Positions 33,479 through 43,129 of a stretch of 64,000 nt of DNA are shown here, in pieces. Origin of the DNA: Vescimonas fastidiosa (GTDB lineage Bacteria; Bacillota; Clostridia; Oscillospirales; Oscillospiraceae); assembly GCF_018326305.1 (NCBI RefSeq), contig NZ_AP023415.1:1178001-1242000 (forward strand), written 5' to 3'. Below the pieces are notes generated by a model that saw nothing but the letters and a program-made list of their open reading frames with translations, was not told where the DNA came from and did no database searches. The translations under genes and the position numbers were made by a program. Within the stretch, counting starts at the first letter, position 1. Each line of letters opens with the position of its first letter.

Positions 33479-34117
33479 TTAGAAACCGAGGTCTTCGCCC
33501 ACCAGGACGACTTTGATGCGACCTGCGGGCTTGCACATACGGGTGATGACGATCTGAGCGCAGATGCTGTCGGGTCCCTTGCAGTCGGCGCAGAGGCCGT
33601 TTGCAACGCAGGGCGTCTTCAGCGGGAAGCGCTGGGCGTTCATAGGCGCGGCCACCTGCCGGGCCCGGCGCATGGCACCGTCCAGGTCTCCGGCCACCTT
33701 ATTCATGCCGGCCACCACTATCACCTGGTCCGGGCCGAAGCACAGGGCGGCCACCCGGTTGCCGGTACCGTCGATGTTCACCAGCTGGCCGTCGGCGGAG
33801 ATGGCGTTGCTGCCCATGAGGAAGGTGTCGCAGGTGAGGGCCTGCTTCAGCATCTGCTGGCGCTCCTGGGCGTCCTTGGCGGTGTCGCGGTCGATGACGG
33901 CCTGGCCCCGCTGACGCAGAGCCTCCTTGACGCCCAACTCGTCCACGGTGGCAGTGCCGCCCCAGGAGGCCACATGGTCCTGGGGGATCAGCTCCAGGAT
34001 CTTCTCCAGTGCCGCGGCCCGGTCCGAGCAATAATACGCCTCAAAATAGCGCTTGTTCAGGGCCTCGGCCACCTTGGCTCCCGCCTTATCATACTGCATC
34101 TTTCTCTGTGTCAACAT
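33479..34117 (-). CDS. LUD-domain protein (LutC/DUF162 family)
   Basis: 212 residues with the family segments SWGGTATVDELGVKEAL, LMGSNAISADGQLVNIDGTG and VIVVAGMNKVAGDLDGA, plus a Cys cluster near the C-terminus (CVANGLCADCKGPDSIC) that could bind metal. LutC acts in lactate oxidation with LutA and LutB, but no such genes are adjacent; free-standing LUD proteins are common in Firmicutes and their role is unclear. Encoded 17 bases after prfA in the same direction. Confidence 0.85.
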   Translation of the reverse strand: MLTQRKMQYDKAGAKVAEALNKRYFEAYYCSDRAAALEKILELIPQDHVASWGGTATVDELGVKEALRQRGQAVIDRDTAKDAQERQQMLKQALTCDTFLMGSNAISADGQLVNIDGTGNRVAALCFGPDQVIVVAGMNKVAGDLDGAMRRARQVAAPMNAQRFPLKTPCVANGLCADCKGPDSICAQIVITRMCKPAGRIKVVLVGEDLGF

Positions 34118-34134
34118 GGTTGTTTCCTCCTTGC

Positions 34135-35208
34135 TTAGTCATTTGCTTGCTGTAATAATTTCTCGGTCTGCTGTTGGGCGGTAAGGGCGTCTAAAATGCC
34201 GTCCAGGTCCCCGTCCAGCACCGGGCCAAGGGGATAACTCTTATGCTCCCCGGTGAGGCGATGGTCTACCACGATCTTTTCCTGGAAGCGGTAGGTGCGG
34301 ATGCGCTCGGAGCGCTCGGCCCCGCCCACCTGACTCTTGCGCCGGGCGGCCCGGGCGGCTTCGCTCTCCGCCTGCTGCCGGGCATAGAGCCGGGAGCGGA
34401 GGATTTTCAGGGCGCGATCCTTATTTTTATACTGGCTGCGCTCATCCTGGCACTCCACCACCAGACCCGTGGGCAGGTGGGTGACGCGGATGGCGGACTC
34501 GGTCTTATTCACATGCTGGCCTCCGGCGCCGCCGGAGCGGTAGGTGTCGATGCGCAGGTCCTCCGGGGCGATGTAAAGCTCCGTCTCCTCCGCCTCGGGC
34601 AGCACGGCCACGGTAGCGGTGGAGGTATGGATGCGTCCGCCGCTCTCCGTCTCCGGCACGCGCTTGACGCAGTGGGTGCCGCCCTCAAACTTGAGCCGGG
34701 CATAGACCCCGGGGCCCTCTACGGTGAGGGTGGCCTCCTTCACGCCGCCCAGCTCCGTGTCGCTGCGGTGGACCACATCCGTCTGCCAGCCGCAGCTATC
34801 GGCATAGAGCAGGTACATACGAAGAAGGTCGGCGGCAAACAGAGCCCCCTCTTCCCCGCCCACACCGGCCCGAATCTCCAGGACCGCGCTGCGGTCATCG
34901 TCCGGGTCCCGGGGCAGGAGCAGAAGGTGAAGCTCCTCTGTCAGAGCCTCCTGCCGCTCCTTGGCCCGGTGCAGCTCCTCCCGGGCCAGGTCGTGCATCT
35001 CCGGGTCGGAGAGCATGGCCTCCGCCTCCTGCCGGGCGCTGCGGGCCCTGAGAAGTGCCTCATACGCCCGAACCACAGGGGTCAGCTCCTTTTGCTCCCG
35101 GGTCAGATCCCGCAGGCGAGCGGGGTCTGCGTACACCTCCGGCTGGGACAGGAGCAGCTCCACCTCCTGCAGACGCAGGGCGGCGCGGCTGAGCTTATCT
35201 TCCATCAT
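34135..35208 (-). CDS. prfA: Peptide chain release factor 1
   Basis: 357 residues. The peptidyl-tRNA hydrolysis loop RSGGAGGQHVNKTESAIR (~residue 225-242) has the universal GGQ, with downstream QDERSQYKNKDRAL. The codon-recognition motif appears as RVPETES, in the PxT form of RF1 (UAA/UAG). Two in-frame ATGs (35208, 35205) both fit the 6-base gap after the flavodoxin gene. The methylase gene prmC, often adjacent, is not here. Confidence 0.95.
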   Translation of the reverse strand: MMEDKLSRAALRLQEVELLLSQPEVYADPARLRDLTREQKELTPVVRAYEALLRARSARQEAEAMLSDPEMHDLAREELHRAKERQEALTEELHLLLLPRDPDDDRSAVLEIRAGVGGEEGALFAADLLRMYLLYADSCGWQTDVVHRSDTELGGVKEATLTVEGPGVYARLKFEGGTHCVKRVPETESGGRIHTSTATVAVLPEAEETELYIAPEDLRIDTYRSGGAGGQHVNKTESAIRVTHLPTGLVVECQDERSQYKNKDRALKILRSRLYARQQAESEAARAARRKSQVGGAERSERIRTYRFQEKIVVDHRLTGEHKSYPLGPVLDGDLDGILDALTAQQQTEKLLQQAND

Positions 35209-35214
35209 ACTCTG

Positions 35215-35700
35215 TCACAGGCCCAGGGCATTTTTGGTGTCCTGAATGAATTTATCCCGCCAGAATTCATATCCCGCGTCGTCCGGCCGCAGGGAAACAT
35301 CCGTCAGGCGCATACGCTTTAAGAATGTCGCCATGTGGGCCAGCACATCGTCGCAGCGGTCTGCGCCGCTGCGGGTGACCACGCAGGAAACCAGGGGCAG
35401 GGACTCGGCGTTCTGAGCCAAAAAGCTCTTGACGGGACTGGCGCACCGGCCCGCCCAGGCGGGAGTGCCGATGATGACCAGGCGGTAGTCCTGGAGAGGG
35501 CGCTCCGTCTGCAGGGGGGCAATGGGGCAGAGCTTCTTGCTCATGGCCTCCATCCCCGAGCGCAGATAGCCCCGGAGCTTGCTGCGGTCCTGGCCGTCCT
35601 CGATTTTCACCAGCTCCGCGTCCAAAGCCCGGGCGATCTCGCCCATGGCCTTCTCCGTTCTCCCGGTGCGGGAATAATATACACACAAAATGTCGCTCAC
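35215..35700 (-). CDS. Flavodoxin-family protein
   Basis: 161 residues. The phosphate loop of an FMN site is at the N-terminus (VYYSRTGRTEKAM), and the mid segment YRLVIIGTPAWAGRCASPVKSF matches the flavodoxin/flavodoxin-like quinone reductase group. Likely a small electron carrier or reductase in the cytosol. 38 bases after the ABC-F gene and 6 before prfA, inside the housekeeping series; the partner is unknown. Confidence 0.8.
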   Translation of the reverse strand: MSDILCVYYSRTGRTEKAMGEIARALDAELVKIEDGQDRSKLRGYLRSGMEAMSKKLCPIAPLQTERPLQDYRLVIIGTPAWAGRCASPVKSFLAQNAESLPLVSCVVTRSGADRCDDVLAHMATFLKRMRLTDVSLRPDDAGYEFWRDKFIQDTKNALGL

Positions 35701-35738
35701 TGCTGTGCGCTCCTTTCTGTCATCCTTCGATCTCTTAT

Positions 35739-37628
35739 TTACTCCTCCAGCTGCAGGCTCAGCTCCTCCCAGCGGGCCATCTGCTCCTGCAGGGTGTTCT
35801 CCGTTTCCAGTTTTTTGGCATAGACCTCCGCCAGCTTATCCGGATCCCGGCCCACCTGCTGCATTTGCCCGTCCAGGTCGGCAATCTCCGACTCCAGCTT
35901 AGCTATGGTATTCTCGCAGATGGTCAGCTGCCGACGGGCGGCCTGCTGGGAGCGGTTTCCCTTGGCAGGGCGGGTATCGGCCTTTTTCTCCCGGGGGGCC
36001 GGGGGCTCCTGCTTTTCCTGGGCTTTTACAGATTGGTATTGGGTGAAGCCCATGGGATAGTCGGTGACGGTGCCCCCGGAGAGCTCCCAGATGCGGGTGG
36101 CGAAGCGATTTATAAAGTAGCGGTCGTGGCTGACAAAGAGCAAGGTGCCGTCAAAGGCCTCCACCGCCTCCTCCACCCACTCCCGGGCGGCAATGTCCAG
36201 GTGGTTGGTGGGCTCGTCCAAAATCAGGAAGCTGGTCTGCTCGTCCATGAGCATACACAGGCGCAGGCGGGAAAGCTCGCCGCCGGAGAGGGACGACACG
36301 CTCTTAAACACATCCTCCCCCTGAAACTGGTACTGGGCCAGGCGATTGCGGGCGCTCTGGGCGGTCATGCCCTTTTTCTCGTAGAGCATGGTGTCAAGGA
36401 GGCTCCGCTCCGGGTGGGCAAAGCGGATGATCTGAGGCAGATACGCCGTGACCACCGAAGGGCCCAGGCGGATGGAGCCGCTGTCCGGCCGCTCAGAGCC
36501 TACGATCATATTCAGCAGCGTGGTTTTCCCGGTGCCGTTTTCCCCCAGGAGGGCAATGCGCTCCCCGGGCTCCACCCGAAGATAAATATCCGAGAACAGG
36601 GTCCGCTCTCCAAAGGATTTCGTAAGGCCCCGAAGCTGCAGCACCTCGTCGCCCCGAAACTCCCGGCTGGCAAACTGGGCATTCATCTTCCTGGCCTTGG
36701 TGGGCTTTTCCGTGGTGCGCATACGCTGGATGCGCTTTTCCATGGAGAATGCCCGCTTATGAAGGGCATCGTTACCCATAAAGGCCCACAGGTGCATCTG
36801 ATCGGCGGCCTTTTCCAGCTGCCGGATCTTGGCCTGCTCCTTGAGATACTGCTTCATGCGCTCCTGATAGCGCCGCTCCTTTTCCACGGCGTAGAAGCTG
36901 TAATTTCCGCTGTAAAACGCCGCCTTGCCGTCGGCAATTTCGATGATACGGGTAACGGTGCGGTCTAAAAAATAGCGGTCGTGGGAGATGGTGAGGACGG
37001 TGCCCCGGAACTTGGAAATATACTCCTCCAGCCAGACGGTGGCCTGGAGGTCCAAGTGGTTGGTGGGCTCATCCAGCAGGAGGATGTCCGTGTCCTCCAG
37101 TATCAGGCGGCCCAGGTTCACCCGGGTCTTTTCGCCGCCGGAGAGCTCGGAGAAAAGGCGGCCGCGCATGGACTGGTCAATGGTGAGGCCGTTTGCCACC
37201 TTGCTCACGGCGGTGTCGGTATCCCAGCCCCCTAAGCCCTCGAACCGGGCGGAGAGGTCGCCGTAGCGCTTTAAGGTGGCGGCGCTACTGTCCCCGGCGG
37301 CCATCTTCTCCGCCAGGGCATCCATCTCCTCCTTCAGCCTCTCCATCCGGGAAAAGGCCGTGCGCAGCACATCCTCCACGGTGTACTCCGGCGGGTAGAC
37401 GGGAATCTGGGAGATGAGGCCCAGACGCTTGCCCGGGGCCACGAAAACCTCGCCGCTGTCGTAGTCCAGCTCGCCGGTGAGAATTTTAAAAAAGGTGGTC
37501 TTCCCTGCCCCGTTGCGGCCCAAAATGCCCACCCGCTCGCCGGTGTCGATCTGAAGGGTGAGACCGTCCAGTATTTTCTTTTCCAGGTCGAAGGACTTTA
37601 CAAGTCCCGTGACGCCAATATCGATCAT
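35739..37628 (-). CDS. ABC-F family ATPase (ribosome-associated type)
   Basis: 629 residues: two ABC ATPase domains in one chain, no membrane segments. First: GRNGAGKTT, LSGGEKTRVNLGRL, LLLDEPTNHLD. Linker (~245-325) rich in charged residues (KERRYQERMKQYLKEQAKIR). Second: GENGTGKTT, LSGGELSRLRL, LILDEPTNHLD. A C-terminal coiled coil (~560-629) as in YfmR/Uup-like proteins. ABC-F proteins act on the ribosome, relieving stalling or protecting from antibiotics. The ATG overlaps the end of murF by four bases, so it is translated with it. Confidence 0.9.
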   Translation of the reverse strand: MIDIGVTGLVKSFDLEKKILDGLTLQIDTGERVGILGRNGAGKTTFFKILTGELDYDSGEVFVAPGKRLGLISQIPVYPPEYTVEDVLRTAFSRMERLKEEMDALAEKMAAGDSSAATLKRYGDLSARFEGLGGWDTDTAVSKVANGLTIDQSMRGRLFSELSGGEKTRVNLGRLILEDTDILLLDEPTNHLDLQATVWLEEYISKFRGTVLTISHDRYFLDRTVTRIIEIADGKAAFYSGNYSFYAVEKERRYQERMKQYLKEQAKIRQLEKAADQMHLWAFMGNDALHKRAFSMEKRIQRMRTTEKPTKARKMNAQFASREFRGDEVLQLRGLTKSFGERTLFSDIYLRVEPGERIALLGENGTGKTTLLNMIVGSERPDSGSIRLGPSVVTAYLPQIIRFAHPERSLLDTMLYEKKGMTAQSARNRLAQYQFQGEDVFKSVSSLSGGELSRLRLCMLMDEQTSFLILDEPTNHLDIAAREWVEEAVEAFDGTLLFVSHDRYFINRFATRIWELSGGTVTDYPMGFTQYQSVKAQEKQEPPAPREKKADTRPAKGNRSQQAARRQLTICENTIAKLESEIADLDGQMQQVGRDPDKLAEVYAKKLETENTLQEQMARWEELSLQLEE

Positions 37629-38980
37629 ACTTTTTCCAGTTCCTCAACGATTTTTTCAAAATGCATAGAGTGGGAAGCCTTCACCAGGGCCACAGTGCCG
37701 GGGGTAAACTCCCGGCGGAGGGTGTCATAGGACTGCTCCAGGGTGTCGAAATGATAGACATTGCCCTGGGCGGCACGGGCCAAATGGGTCATCCAATGGC
37801 CCACGGCCACCACGCAGTCCAGCTTTAATTCATTAAGCAGCAGGCCGATGTCGGTGTGGGCCTTGGGGGAAAGGTCGCCCAAATCGCCCATATCCCCCAG
37901 CACGGCCATGCGGCGGGGGCAGTCCGTGGCGGCCAGCAGGCGCAGGGCCGCGGCCATGGCCTGGGGATTGGCGTTATAACAGTCGTCGATGATGAGACGG
38001 TCACCGGGCCGGTGGATCAGGCGCATCCGGGAGCCGGTGGGGGTATAGGCCGCCACGCCCCGGATAATTTCGTCCTTGGTAAGGCCCAGATATTCGCCGA
38101 TGGCCACGCCCATGGAGGCGGAATAAATCATAAACCGGCCCGGAGAGGGGATGGTCAGGGGGTAGGTGTCCTTTTCCGTGGTCACGGTACAGGTGAGGCC
38201 CTGAATGCCGCGCTCGCAGATGTCTGTAACATGGACATTGCAGCCCTCACTCTCGCCGCAGCGGAGGGTCTTAAAGGGCAGCTTCAGGGTATTGAGCAGA
38301 GGGTCATCGCCGTTGAGAACAGCCAGGCCGCCGGGCTGCAAATTTTCGAAAATTTCGCTCTTGGCCCGGAGGACGCCCCCACGGGTGCCGTCCAGGTTGC
38401 CGATGTGGGCGTCGCCGATATTCGTAATGACGGCAACGGTGGGGCGCACCATGGCACCCATGCGGCGAATCTCCCCGAAGTGGTCCATACCCGTCTCGAT
38501 GACCGCCGCCTGATGCGCCTGCTCCAGGCGCAGGAGGGTCTGAGGCGTGCCCACAAAATTATTGAAATTGGCCAAGGTCTTGAGGGTGCGGAAGTGCTGG
38601 GAAAGCACCGCCGCCAGCATCTCCTTGGTGGTGGTTTTGCCCGCGGAGCCGGTGACCTGCACCACGGGGATGTCGAATTTTCCCCGATACCAGCCTGCCA
38701 GGCGGCCCAGGGCGGCCTCGGTATCGTCCACGGCAATATAGAACTTGCCGGGCTGCAAATTTTCGGGAATTTTGGCGCACAGGCACCCGGCGGCCCCCTT
38801 CTGCAGGGCCATGTCTATATAGGCGTGGCCGTCGAAGCGCTCACCCACCAGGGGCACAAAGAGGTCGCCGGGGAGAATATCCCGGCTGTCGGTGCTGACC
38901 CGGGTGACGGCGGCGCCCTCTTGCAGGAGGCGTCCGTCTGTGGCGGCGGCGATCTCCCGGGCCGTGCAGGGAATCATCAT
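37625..38980 (-). CDS. murF: UDP-N-acetylmuramoyl-tripeptide--D-alanyl-D-alanine ligase
   Basis: 451 residues with the Mur-ligase layout: N-terminal UDP-binding part (SRDILPGDLFVPLVGERFDG), ATP loop VTGSAGKTTTKEML, central NFNNFVGTPQTLL and IETGMDHFGEI, and C-terminal DDCYNANPQAMAAAL. It adds D-Ala-D-Ala to the wall precursor in the cytosol. Its start overlaps the ddl stop by four bases, coupling it to the enzyme that makes its substrate. Confidence 0.95.
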   Translation of the reverse strand: MMIPCTAREIAAATDGRLLQEGAAVTRVSTDSRDILPGDLFVPLVGERFDGHAYIDMALQKGAAGCLCAKIPENLQPGKFYIAVDDTEAALGRLAGWYRGKFDIPVVQVTGSAGKTTTKEMLAAVLSQHFRTLKTLANFNNFVGTPQTLLRLEQAHQAAVIETGMDHFGEIRRMGAMVRPTVAVITNIGDAHIGNLDGTRGGVLRAKSEIFENLQPGGLAVLNGDDPLLNTLKLPFKTLRCGESEGCNVHVTDICERGIQGLTCTVTTEKDTYPLTIPSPGRFMIYSASMGVAIGEYLGLTKDEIIRGVAAYTPTGSRMRLIHRPGDRLIIDDCYNANPQAMAAALRLLAATDCPRRMAVLGDMGDLGDLSPKAHTDIGLLLNELKLDCVVAVGHWMTHLARAAQGNVYHFDTLEQSYDTLRREFTPGTVALVKASHSMHFEKIVEELEKV

Positions 38981-40038
38981 AGCCGCTCCGCCTTTCTCAC
39001 GCGCAGAGACTCCTCTGCGATCTTCTCACACAGGGCATCATAGTCCATGCCCACGGCGGCAGCCTCCTGGGGCACCAGGCTGGTGGGGGTCATGCCCGGG
39101 AGGGTATTTACCTCCAGGCACCAGGCCCGGCCCTCCTCATCCAGGATGAAGTCCGTGCGGGAATAGACGGACAGGCCCAGGGCCCGGTGGAGCTTCAGGG
39201 CCATCCGGCCCACCTGATGCCACTCCTCCTCGGTGATGGGGGCGGGACAAATCTCCACAGCGCCGCCCTTCTGATACTTGGATTCGTAGTCGAAATAGGC
39301 GTTTTTGGGAATAATTTCCACGGCGGGGAGATAGGTGTCGCCCAGGACGGCGATCTGAATTTCCCGGCCCTTGATCTTCTTTTCCACCACCACATGGTCG
39401 CCGTAGCGGAGCATATGGTGCAGGGCGGCCTCCAGCTCCTCCTTGGTATCCGGCAGCTCCACGCCGATGGAGCTGCCGCCGTTGACGATCTTCACGGCGC
39501 AGGGCACCTCCAGCTTCTCTACCAAAGCGGGAATGTCGGCTTCGGTATAGTGTACATCGTGCCAAGGGGCGGTGCGGATGCCCTCGGCATCCATAAAGCG
39601 CTTGGTGATGGCCTTGTCCATGGCCATACCGCTGGAGACATAGTTGCTGCCGGTGTAGGGCACGCCCAAAAGGTCCAGAGTGGCCTGGATGCGGCCATCC
39701 TCGCCGCAGGAGCCGTGAAGGGCCAGGAACACCAGGTCCGCCAGGGCGCACACCTGCAAAACGCCCTGACCCAGCATGGAGGGGCTTTGATCCCTCCGGG
39801 AGCGGCGCACCGCCTCCAGGTCCGGAGCAGCGGAGGAGACGCTGTGGTCGGCACACAGGCCGTCGGGCGCGTCGAAAATATTCTCTATTTCTCCGGAATA
39901 GTTTTCCAGGCCCAGGAACATATCCACCAGCACCGCCCGGTGGCCCCGGCGGCGCAGGGCCCGGCATATACCGGCACCGCTGGTCAGGGCCACATTGCGC
40001 TCGGTGCTGAGACCGCCGGACAAAACAACGATTTTCAT
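38977..40038 (-). CDS. ddl: D-alanine--D-alanine ligase
   Basis: 353 residues, ATP-grasp fold: VVLSGGLSTERNVALTSG at the start, LHGSCGEDGRIQATLDLLGV, YTGSNYVSSGMAMDK, PCAVKIVNGGSSIGVEL, and the metal-binding end CLEVNTLPGMTPTSLVP. First gene of the eight-gene minus-strand series, with a clear promoter 45 to 73 bases upstream. Product D-Ala-D-Ala feeds MurF encoded next. Confidence 0.95.
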   Translation of the reverse strand: MKIVVLSGGLSTERNVALTSGAGICRALRRRGHRAVLVDMFLGLENYSGEIENIFDAPDGLCADHSVSSAAPDLEAVRRSRRDQSPSMLGQGVLQVCALADLVFLALHGSCGEDGRIQATLDLLGVPYTGSNYVSSGMAMDKAITKRFMDAEGIRTAPWHDVHYTEADIPALVEKLEVPCAVKIVNGGSSIGVELPDTKEELEAALHHMLRYGDHVVVEKKIKGREIQIAVLGDTYLPAVEIIPKNAYFDYESKYQKGGAVEICPAPITEEEWHQVGRMALKLHRALGLSVYSRTDFILDEEGRAWCLEVNTLPGMTPTSLVPQEAAAVGMDYDALCEKIAEESLRVRKAERL

Positions 40039-40082
40039 AAAGCATCCCTCGATTCAGGCAGGATATTATTTTTAGATAGTAT

Positions 40083-40111
40083 AGTATAGCATATCCGGCG
40101 GAGGATTACAA
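40083..40111 (-). promoter_or_regulatory. Promoter of the ddl-murF series
   Basis: Minus-strand TTGTAA (40106-40111), 17-base spacer, TATACT (40083-40088). Confidence 0.75.
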
Positions 40112-40138
40112 CGGATATGTAGGAGATTTATGACAGTA

Positions 40139-40267
40139 CGGATTGCCACGACCAGTTTGCGAACTGGTCTCGCAATGACAGGAAGTTTTGCAAGGGGTGC
40201 GGTGCAAGTCCGGCAGTCCTTGGTGTGCGTAGGGGCGGGACGATGTAGGCATCGTCCCCTACGGATG
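40139..40267. repeat. Half family A copy and a family B copy
   Basis: 40139-40181 has GATTGCCAC..CGCAATGACA around ACCAGTTTGCGAACTGGT; 40228-40266 has the GGGACGATG/CATCGTCCC hairpin with GTAGGGGC and CCCTACG ends. No gene in 40039-40333. Confidence 0.88.
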
Positions 40268-40333
40268 GTATGCGGGGTGCGAAAACCGGGCGCGGTCTTG
40301 CTCCGTGCCCGGTGAAGTCTCTCTTTTCTGTTT

Positions 40334-41485
40334 TTATCGCAGCCACTCGGGGCGGGCCCGCTTTTGGATGCCGGAGACCATGCCCATGGCGGCAAACAAG
40401 GTCACGATGGAGGTGCCGCCGTAGCTGATAAAGGGCAGGGTCAGACCGATGACGGGCATGACGAACAGGCACATGCCGATGTTGGACATCACCTGGAAAA
40501 TCAGCATGGCCGCAACGCCTACGCAGATATACATATCGATTCTCTGCTGGGCGTGACGGGCAATGAGGACGCAGCGCAGGATGATGGCGGCCAGGAGGGC
40601 GATGGTAAACAGGCACCCCAGCATCCCCAGCTCCTCGCCGATGACGGAGAAGATGAAGTCCGTGTGCCGGGCCGGAAGGCTCCAGGCGCTCTTGGACTGG
40701 GTCTGGGTGCCGTGAAACAGGCCCTGGCCCGTGAGCTTGCCGCCCCCCAGAGCCAGGAGGCTGCGGGTCTGCTGCCAGCCAATGTCCATGGGGTCCAGGT
40801 CGTGGTCAAAGAGGGTCAGGAAGCGGTCCTTCATATAGGGGTTGATCTTATCCTCCTCCCAGAGCACATAAAAGGCGAAGCTGCCGCCCAGGATGCCGAT
40901 GACGAACCAGCGCTTGGCCACCCCCGCCACAAAGCACATGCAGGCGAAGATGAACATAAGCACCAGGGCACTGCCCATGTCGCCGGAGACTGCGGCATAG
41001 GCCCCCACGATCAGGACCAGATGGCCGCCCAGCAGGGCGATGGAGGGGATGGATTTCAGGTCACGGTTCTCCTGCAGGTAGACAAGCTGCCGGGCCAGCA
41101 GAGCAATGAAAATCAGCTTCACGATCTCCACCGGCTGCAGATTTACAGGGAGGCCCGAAACGCCCAGCCAGGCCCGGTTGCCGGTGCCGCCGTCCATGCC
41201 CAGGGGGGTTTTCAGCAGGAAAATAAGCACCAGGCTCGCCCCCAGGAGCCACTTCCAGCGCTTGCTGACCTCCGCCAGGTCCAGCATACTCATGAGCACA
41301 TAGGCCACGATGCCCAGGCACAGGGCCGCCAGCTGGACAATGACATTTTTATAAGAGCCTGTATAGTGGGTGGCACTGGCGATCATCAGGCAGCCAAAGA
41401 GGGTGGCGCCGGTACACAGGGCCAGCAGCACCAGGTCCACCTGGCGGATACAGCCGAGGAAGAAATCTGAAATTTTACGCAGCAT
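40334..41485 (-). CDS. rodA: Rod-shape/cell-elongation peptidoglycan polymerase RodA (SEDS family)
   Basis: 383 residues from the ATG at 41485, chosen for AAAGGAGG 8 bases upstream; the frame continues to 41563 through repeat DNA. About ten membrane helices. SEDS motifs: NRAWLGVSGLPVNLQPVE (RodA style), GWQQTRSLLALGGG, HTDFIFSVIGEELG with the catalytic Asp of the family, and the end LPFISYGGTSIV. It polymerises lipid II glycan strands with a class B PBP that is not encoded here. Monocistronic between two repeat clusters. Confidence 0.88.
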   Translation of the reverse strand: MLRKISDFFLGCIRQVDLVLLALCTGATLFGCLMIASATHYTGSYKNVIVQLAALCLGIVAYVLMSMLDLAEVSKRWKWLLGASLVLIFLLKTPLGMDGGTGNRAWLGVSGLPVNLQPVEIVKLIFIALLARQLVYLQENRDLKSIPSIALLGGHLVLIVGAYAAVSGDMGSALVLMFIFACMCFVAGVAKRWFVIGILGGSFAFYVLWEEDKINPYMKDRFLTLFDHDLDPMDIGWQQTRSLLALGGGKLTGQGLFHGTQTQSKSAWSLPARHTDFIFSVIGEELGMLGCLFTIALLAAIILRCVLIARHAQQRIDMYICVGVAAMLIFQVMSNIGMCLFVMPVIGLTLPFISYGGTSIVTLFAAMGMVSGIQKRARPEWLR

Positions 41486-41535
41486 TCTGCCGGCCTCCTT
41501 TCGAGAAAGATGAAAGCGGGGAGTTTTTGTAGGGG

Positions 41536-41800
41536 TACGGATTGCCACTGGCGGCGCATGCACCGGCTTCGCAATGACAGGGTTTTTTACAAGGGGTGCG
41601 GGAAAAGAATCCCCCAGTCACGGCTTTGCCGTGCCAGCCCCCTTTAGGCAAGGGGGCCTTGGGGACGGGGGATGCGGATTGCCACGACCGGTGTGCGCAC
41701 CGGCTTCGCAATGACACATTACAAAGAGTGCAGTGAGGCGGGCCGATGTAGGCATCGGCCCCTACGCACCGTTTACCGATAGGATTTTGTAGGGGCGGAG
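41536..41800. repeat. Repeat cluster upstream of rodA and tsaE
   Basis: Half family A at 41536-41581, full family A at 41607-41720 (arm GACCGGTGTGCGCACCGGCT), family B at about 41741-41766 (GCCGATG/CATCGGC) and a decayed one near 41790. The rest of 41486-41956 is A/T-rich promoter DNA. Confidence 0.88.
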
Positions 41801-41919
41801 GACTCTGGCCGCCGGGTGCGGTTTTGTACGCAGGAAACACCGCGACAGTATATAGTTTACCACAAGAAGTTTTTTCTGTAAACGCCTCCTTCACTCTTTT
41901 CTTTTGTTTTTTGCCGTGC

Positions 41920-41925
41920 TATAAT
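41920..41925 (+). promoter_or_regulatory. -10 box for tsaE-tsaB
   Basis: TATAAT 32 bases before the tsaE ATG, downstream of T-rich DNA; no strong -35. Confidence 0.5.
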
Positions 41926-41956
41926 AGATTGATTTTAGAGAAAAGCGGGTGAGAGC

Positions 41957-42385
41957 ATGGTCTATCGGACGGAGAGCGCGGCGCAGACGGAGGCTTTGGG
42001 CCGGGAGCTGGGCGCGAAGCTGCGTCCGGGCAGCGTGGTGGCCTTTCGGGGCGGTCTGGGCATGGGCAAGACCGCTTTTACCCGGGGACTGGCTCAGGGC
42101 CTGGGCTGCACAGGCCGGGTCACAAGCCCTACCTTTACCATTGTCAACGAATACAGGGGGAATATTCCCCTGTTTCATTTCGATATGTACCGGCTGGACA
42201 GCTCCGACGCCCTCTTTGACATCGGCTGGGAGGATTATCTGGATCGGGGCGGCGTGTGCGCCGTGGAGTGGAGCGAGAATGTGGCGGACGCCATGCCCGA
42301 TGGCACGGTGTATGTGACCATCCAGCGCGCTCCGGAGGGCGAAAACGCCCGGAAAATCACCATTACGGGAGGCGAAGCACTGTGA
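41957..42385 (+). CDS. tsaE: tRNA threonylcarbamoyladenosine biosynthesis ATPase TsaE
   Basis: 142 residues. P-loop GGLGMGKTAFTRGLAQGLG, then VTSPTFTIVNEY and HFDMYRLDSSDALFDIGW, all standard TsaE features. It binds the TsaB-TsaD pair and recycles it during t6A formation on ANN-decoding tRNAs. Overlaps the tsaB start by four bases (GTGA). Works with the Sua5 half of the fusion encoded at 31811-33439. Confidence 0.95.
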   Translation: MVYRTESAAQTEALGRELGAKLRPGSVVAFRGGLGMGKTAFTRGLAQGLGCTGRVTSPTFTIVNEYRGNIPLFHFDMYRLDSSDALFDIGWEDYLDRGGVCAVEWSENVADAMPDGTVYVTIQRAPEGENARKITITGGEAL

Positions 42386-43095
42386 AAACTCTGGCTTTGG
42401 AGACCTCGGCCAAGAGCGTATCCGTGGCCGTGACGGAGGACGGAAAGGTGCTGGCCTCCTCTTACCAAAATATCGGCCTGACACACAGCGTGACCCTGAT
42501 GCCGCTGCTGGACGGAATGCTGCAAAACGCAGGGCTGACCCTAAAGGATATGGATCTTCTGGCCGTGGCGGCGGGGCCGGGCAGCTTCACAGGGCTGCGC
42601 ATCGGCGTTTCGGCCCTGAAGGGCCTTGCCTGGGCGGAGGACAAGCCCTGCTGCGGTGTGTCCACCCTGGAGGCTATGGCCCAGAACGGGCGGCTGTTTA
42701 CAGGCACGGTGGTCTGCGCCATGGACGCCCGGCGCAGTCAGGTGTATAACGCCCTGTTCCGCTGCGAAAACGGGCAGCTGACCCGGCTATGTCCGGACCG
42801 GGCCATCGGCCTGGAGGAGCTGGCGGAGGAGCTGCGGAAGGACGAAGGCCCCAAGCTGGCCCTGGGGGATGGCGGGCGGCTGTGCTGCGATTACCTGAAC
42901 AGCCACGGTATCGCCTGCCGACTGGCGCCGGAGAATGGGCTGTATCAGTCCGCCGTGGGGGTTGCCCTGGCGGCGGAGGACATGGCCCGGCGGGGAGAGA
43001 CCGTCAGCGGGCGGGACCTGGTGCCCACCTATCTGCGGCTTTCGCAGGCGGAGCGGGAGAGGCTTGCCAAGGGGCTGAAAATTACGGTGGAGTAA
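42382..43095 (+). CDS. tsaB: tRNA threonylcarbamoyladenosine biosynthesis protein TsaB
   Basis: 237 residues from the GTG at 42382, which overlaps the tsaE stop (GTGA) and yields the usual N-terminus MKTLALETSAKSVSVAV. Also present: AVAAGPGSFTGLRIGVSALK and VCAMDARRSQVYNALF. It is the inactive partner that holds TsaD. The usual third gene rimI and then tsaD do not follow; the transcript runs into repeats. Confidence 0.93.
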   Translation: MKTLALETSAKSVSVAVTEDGKVLASSYQNIGLTHSVTLMPLLDGMLQNAGLTLKDMDLLAVAAGPGSFTGLRIGVSALKGLAWAEDKPCCGVSTLEAMAQNGRLFTGTVVCAMDARRSQVYNALFRCENGQLTRLCPDRAIGLEELAEELRKDEGPKLALGDGGRLCCDYLNSHGIACRLAPENGLYQSAVGVALAAEDMARRGETVSGRDLVPTYLRLSQAERERLAKGLKITVE

Positions 43096-43129
43096 CGGAT
43101 CGGACGGGTTTCGTTTACATCGGCGCGGG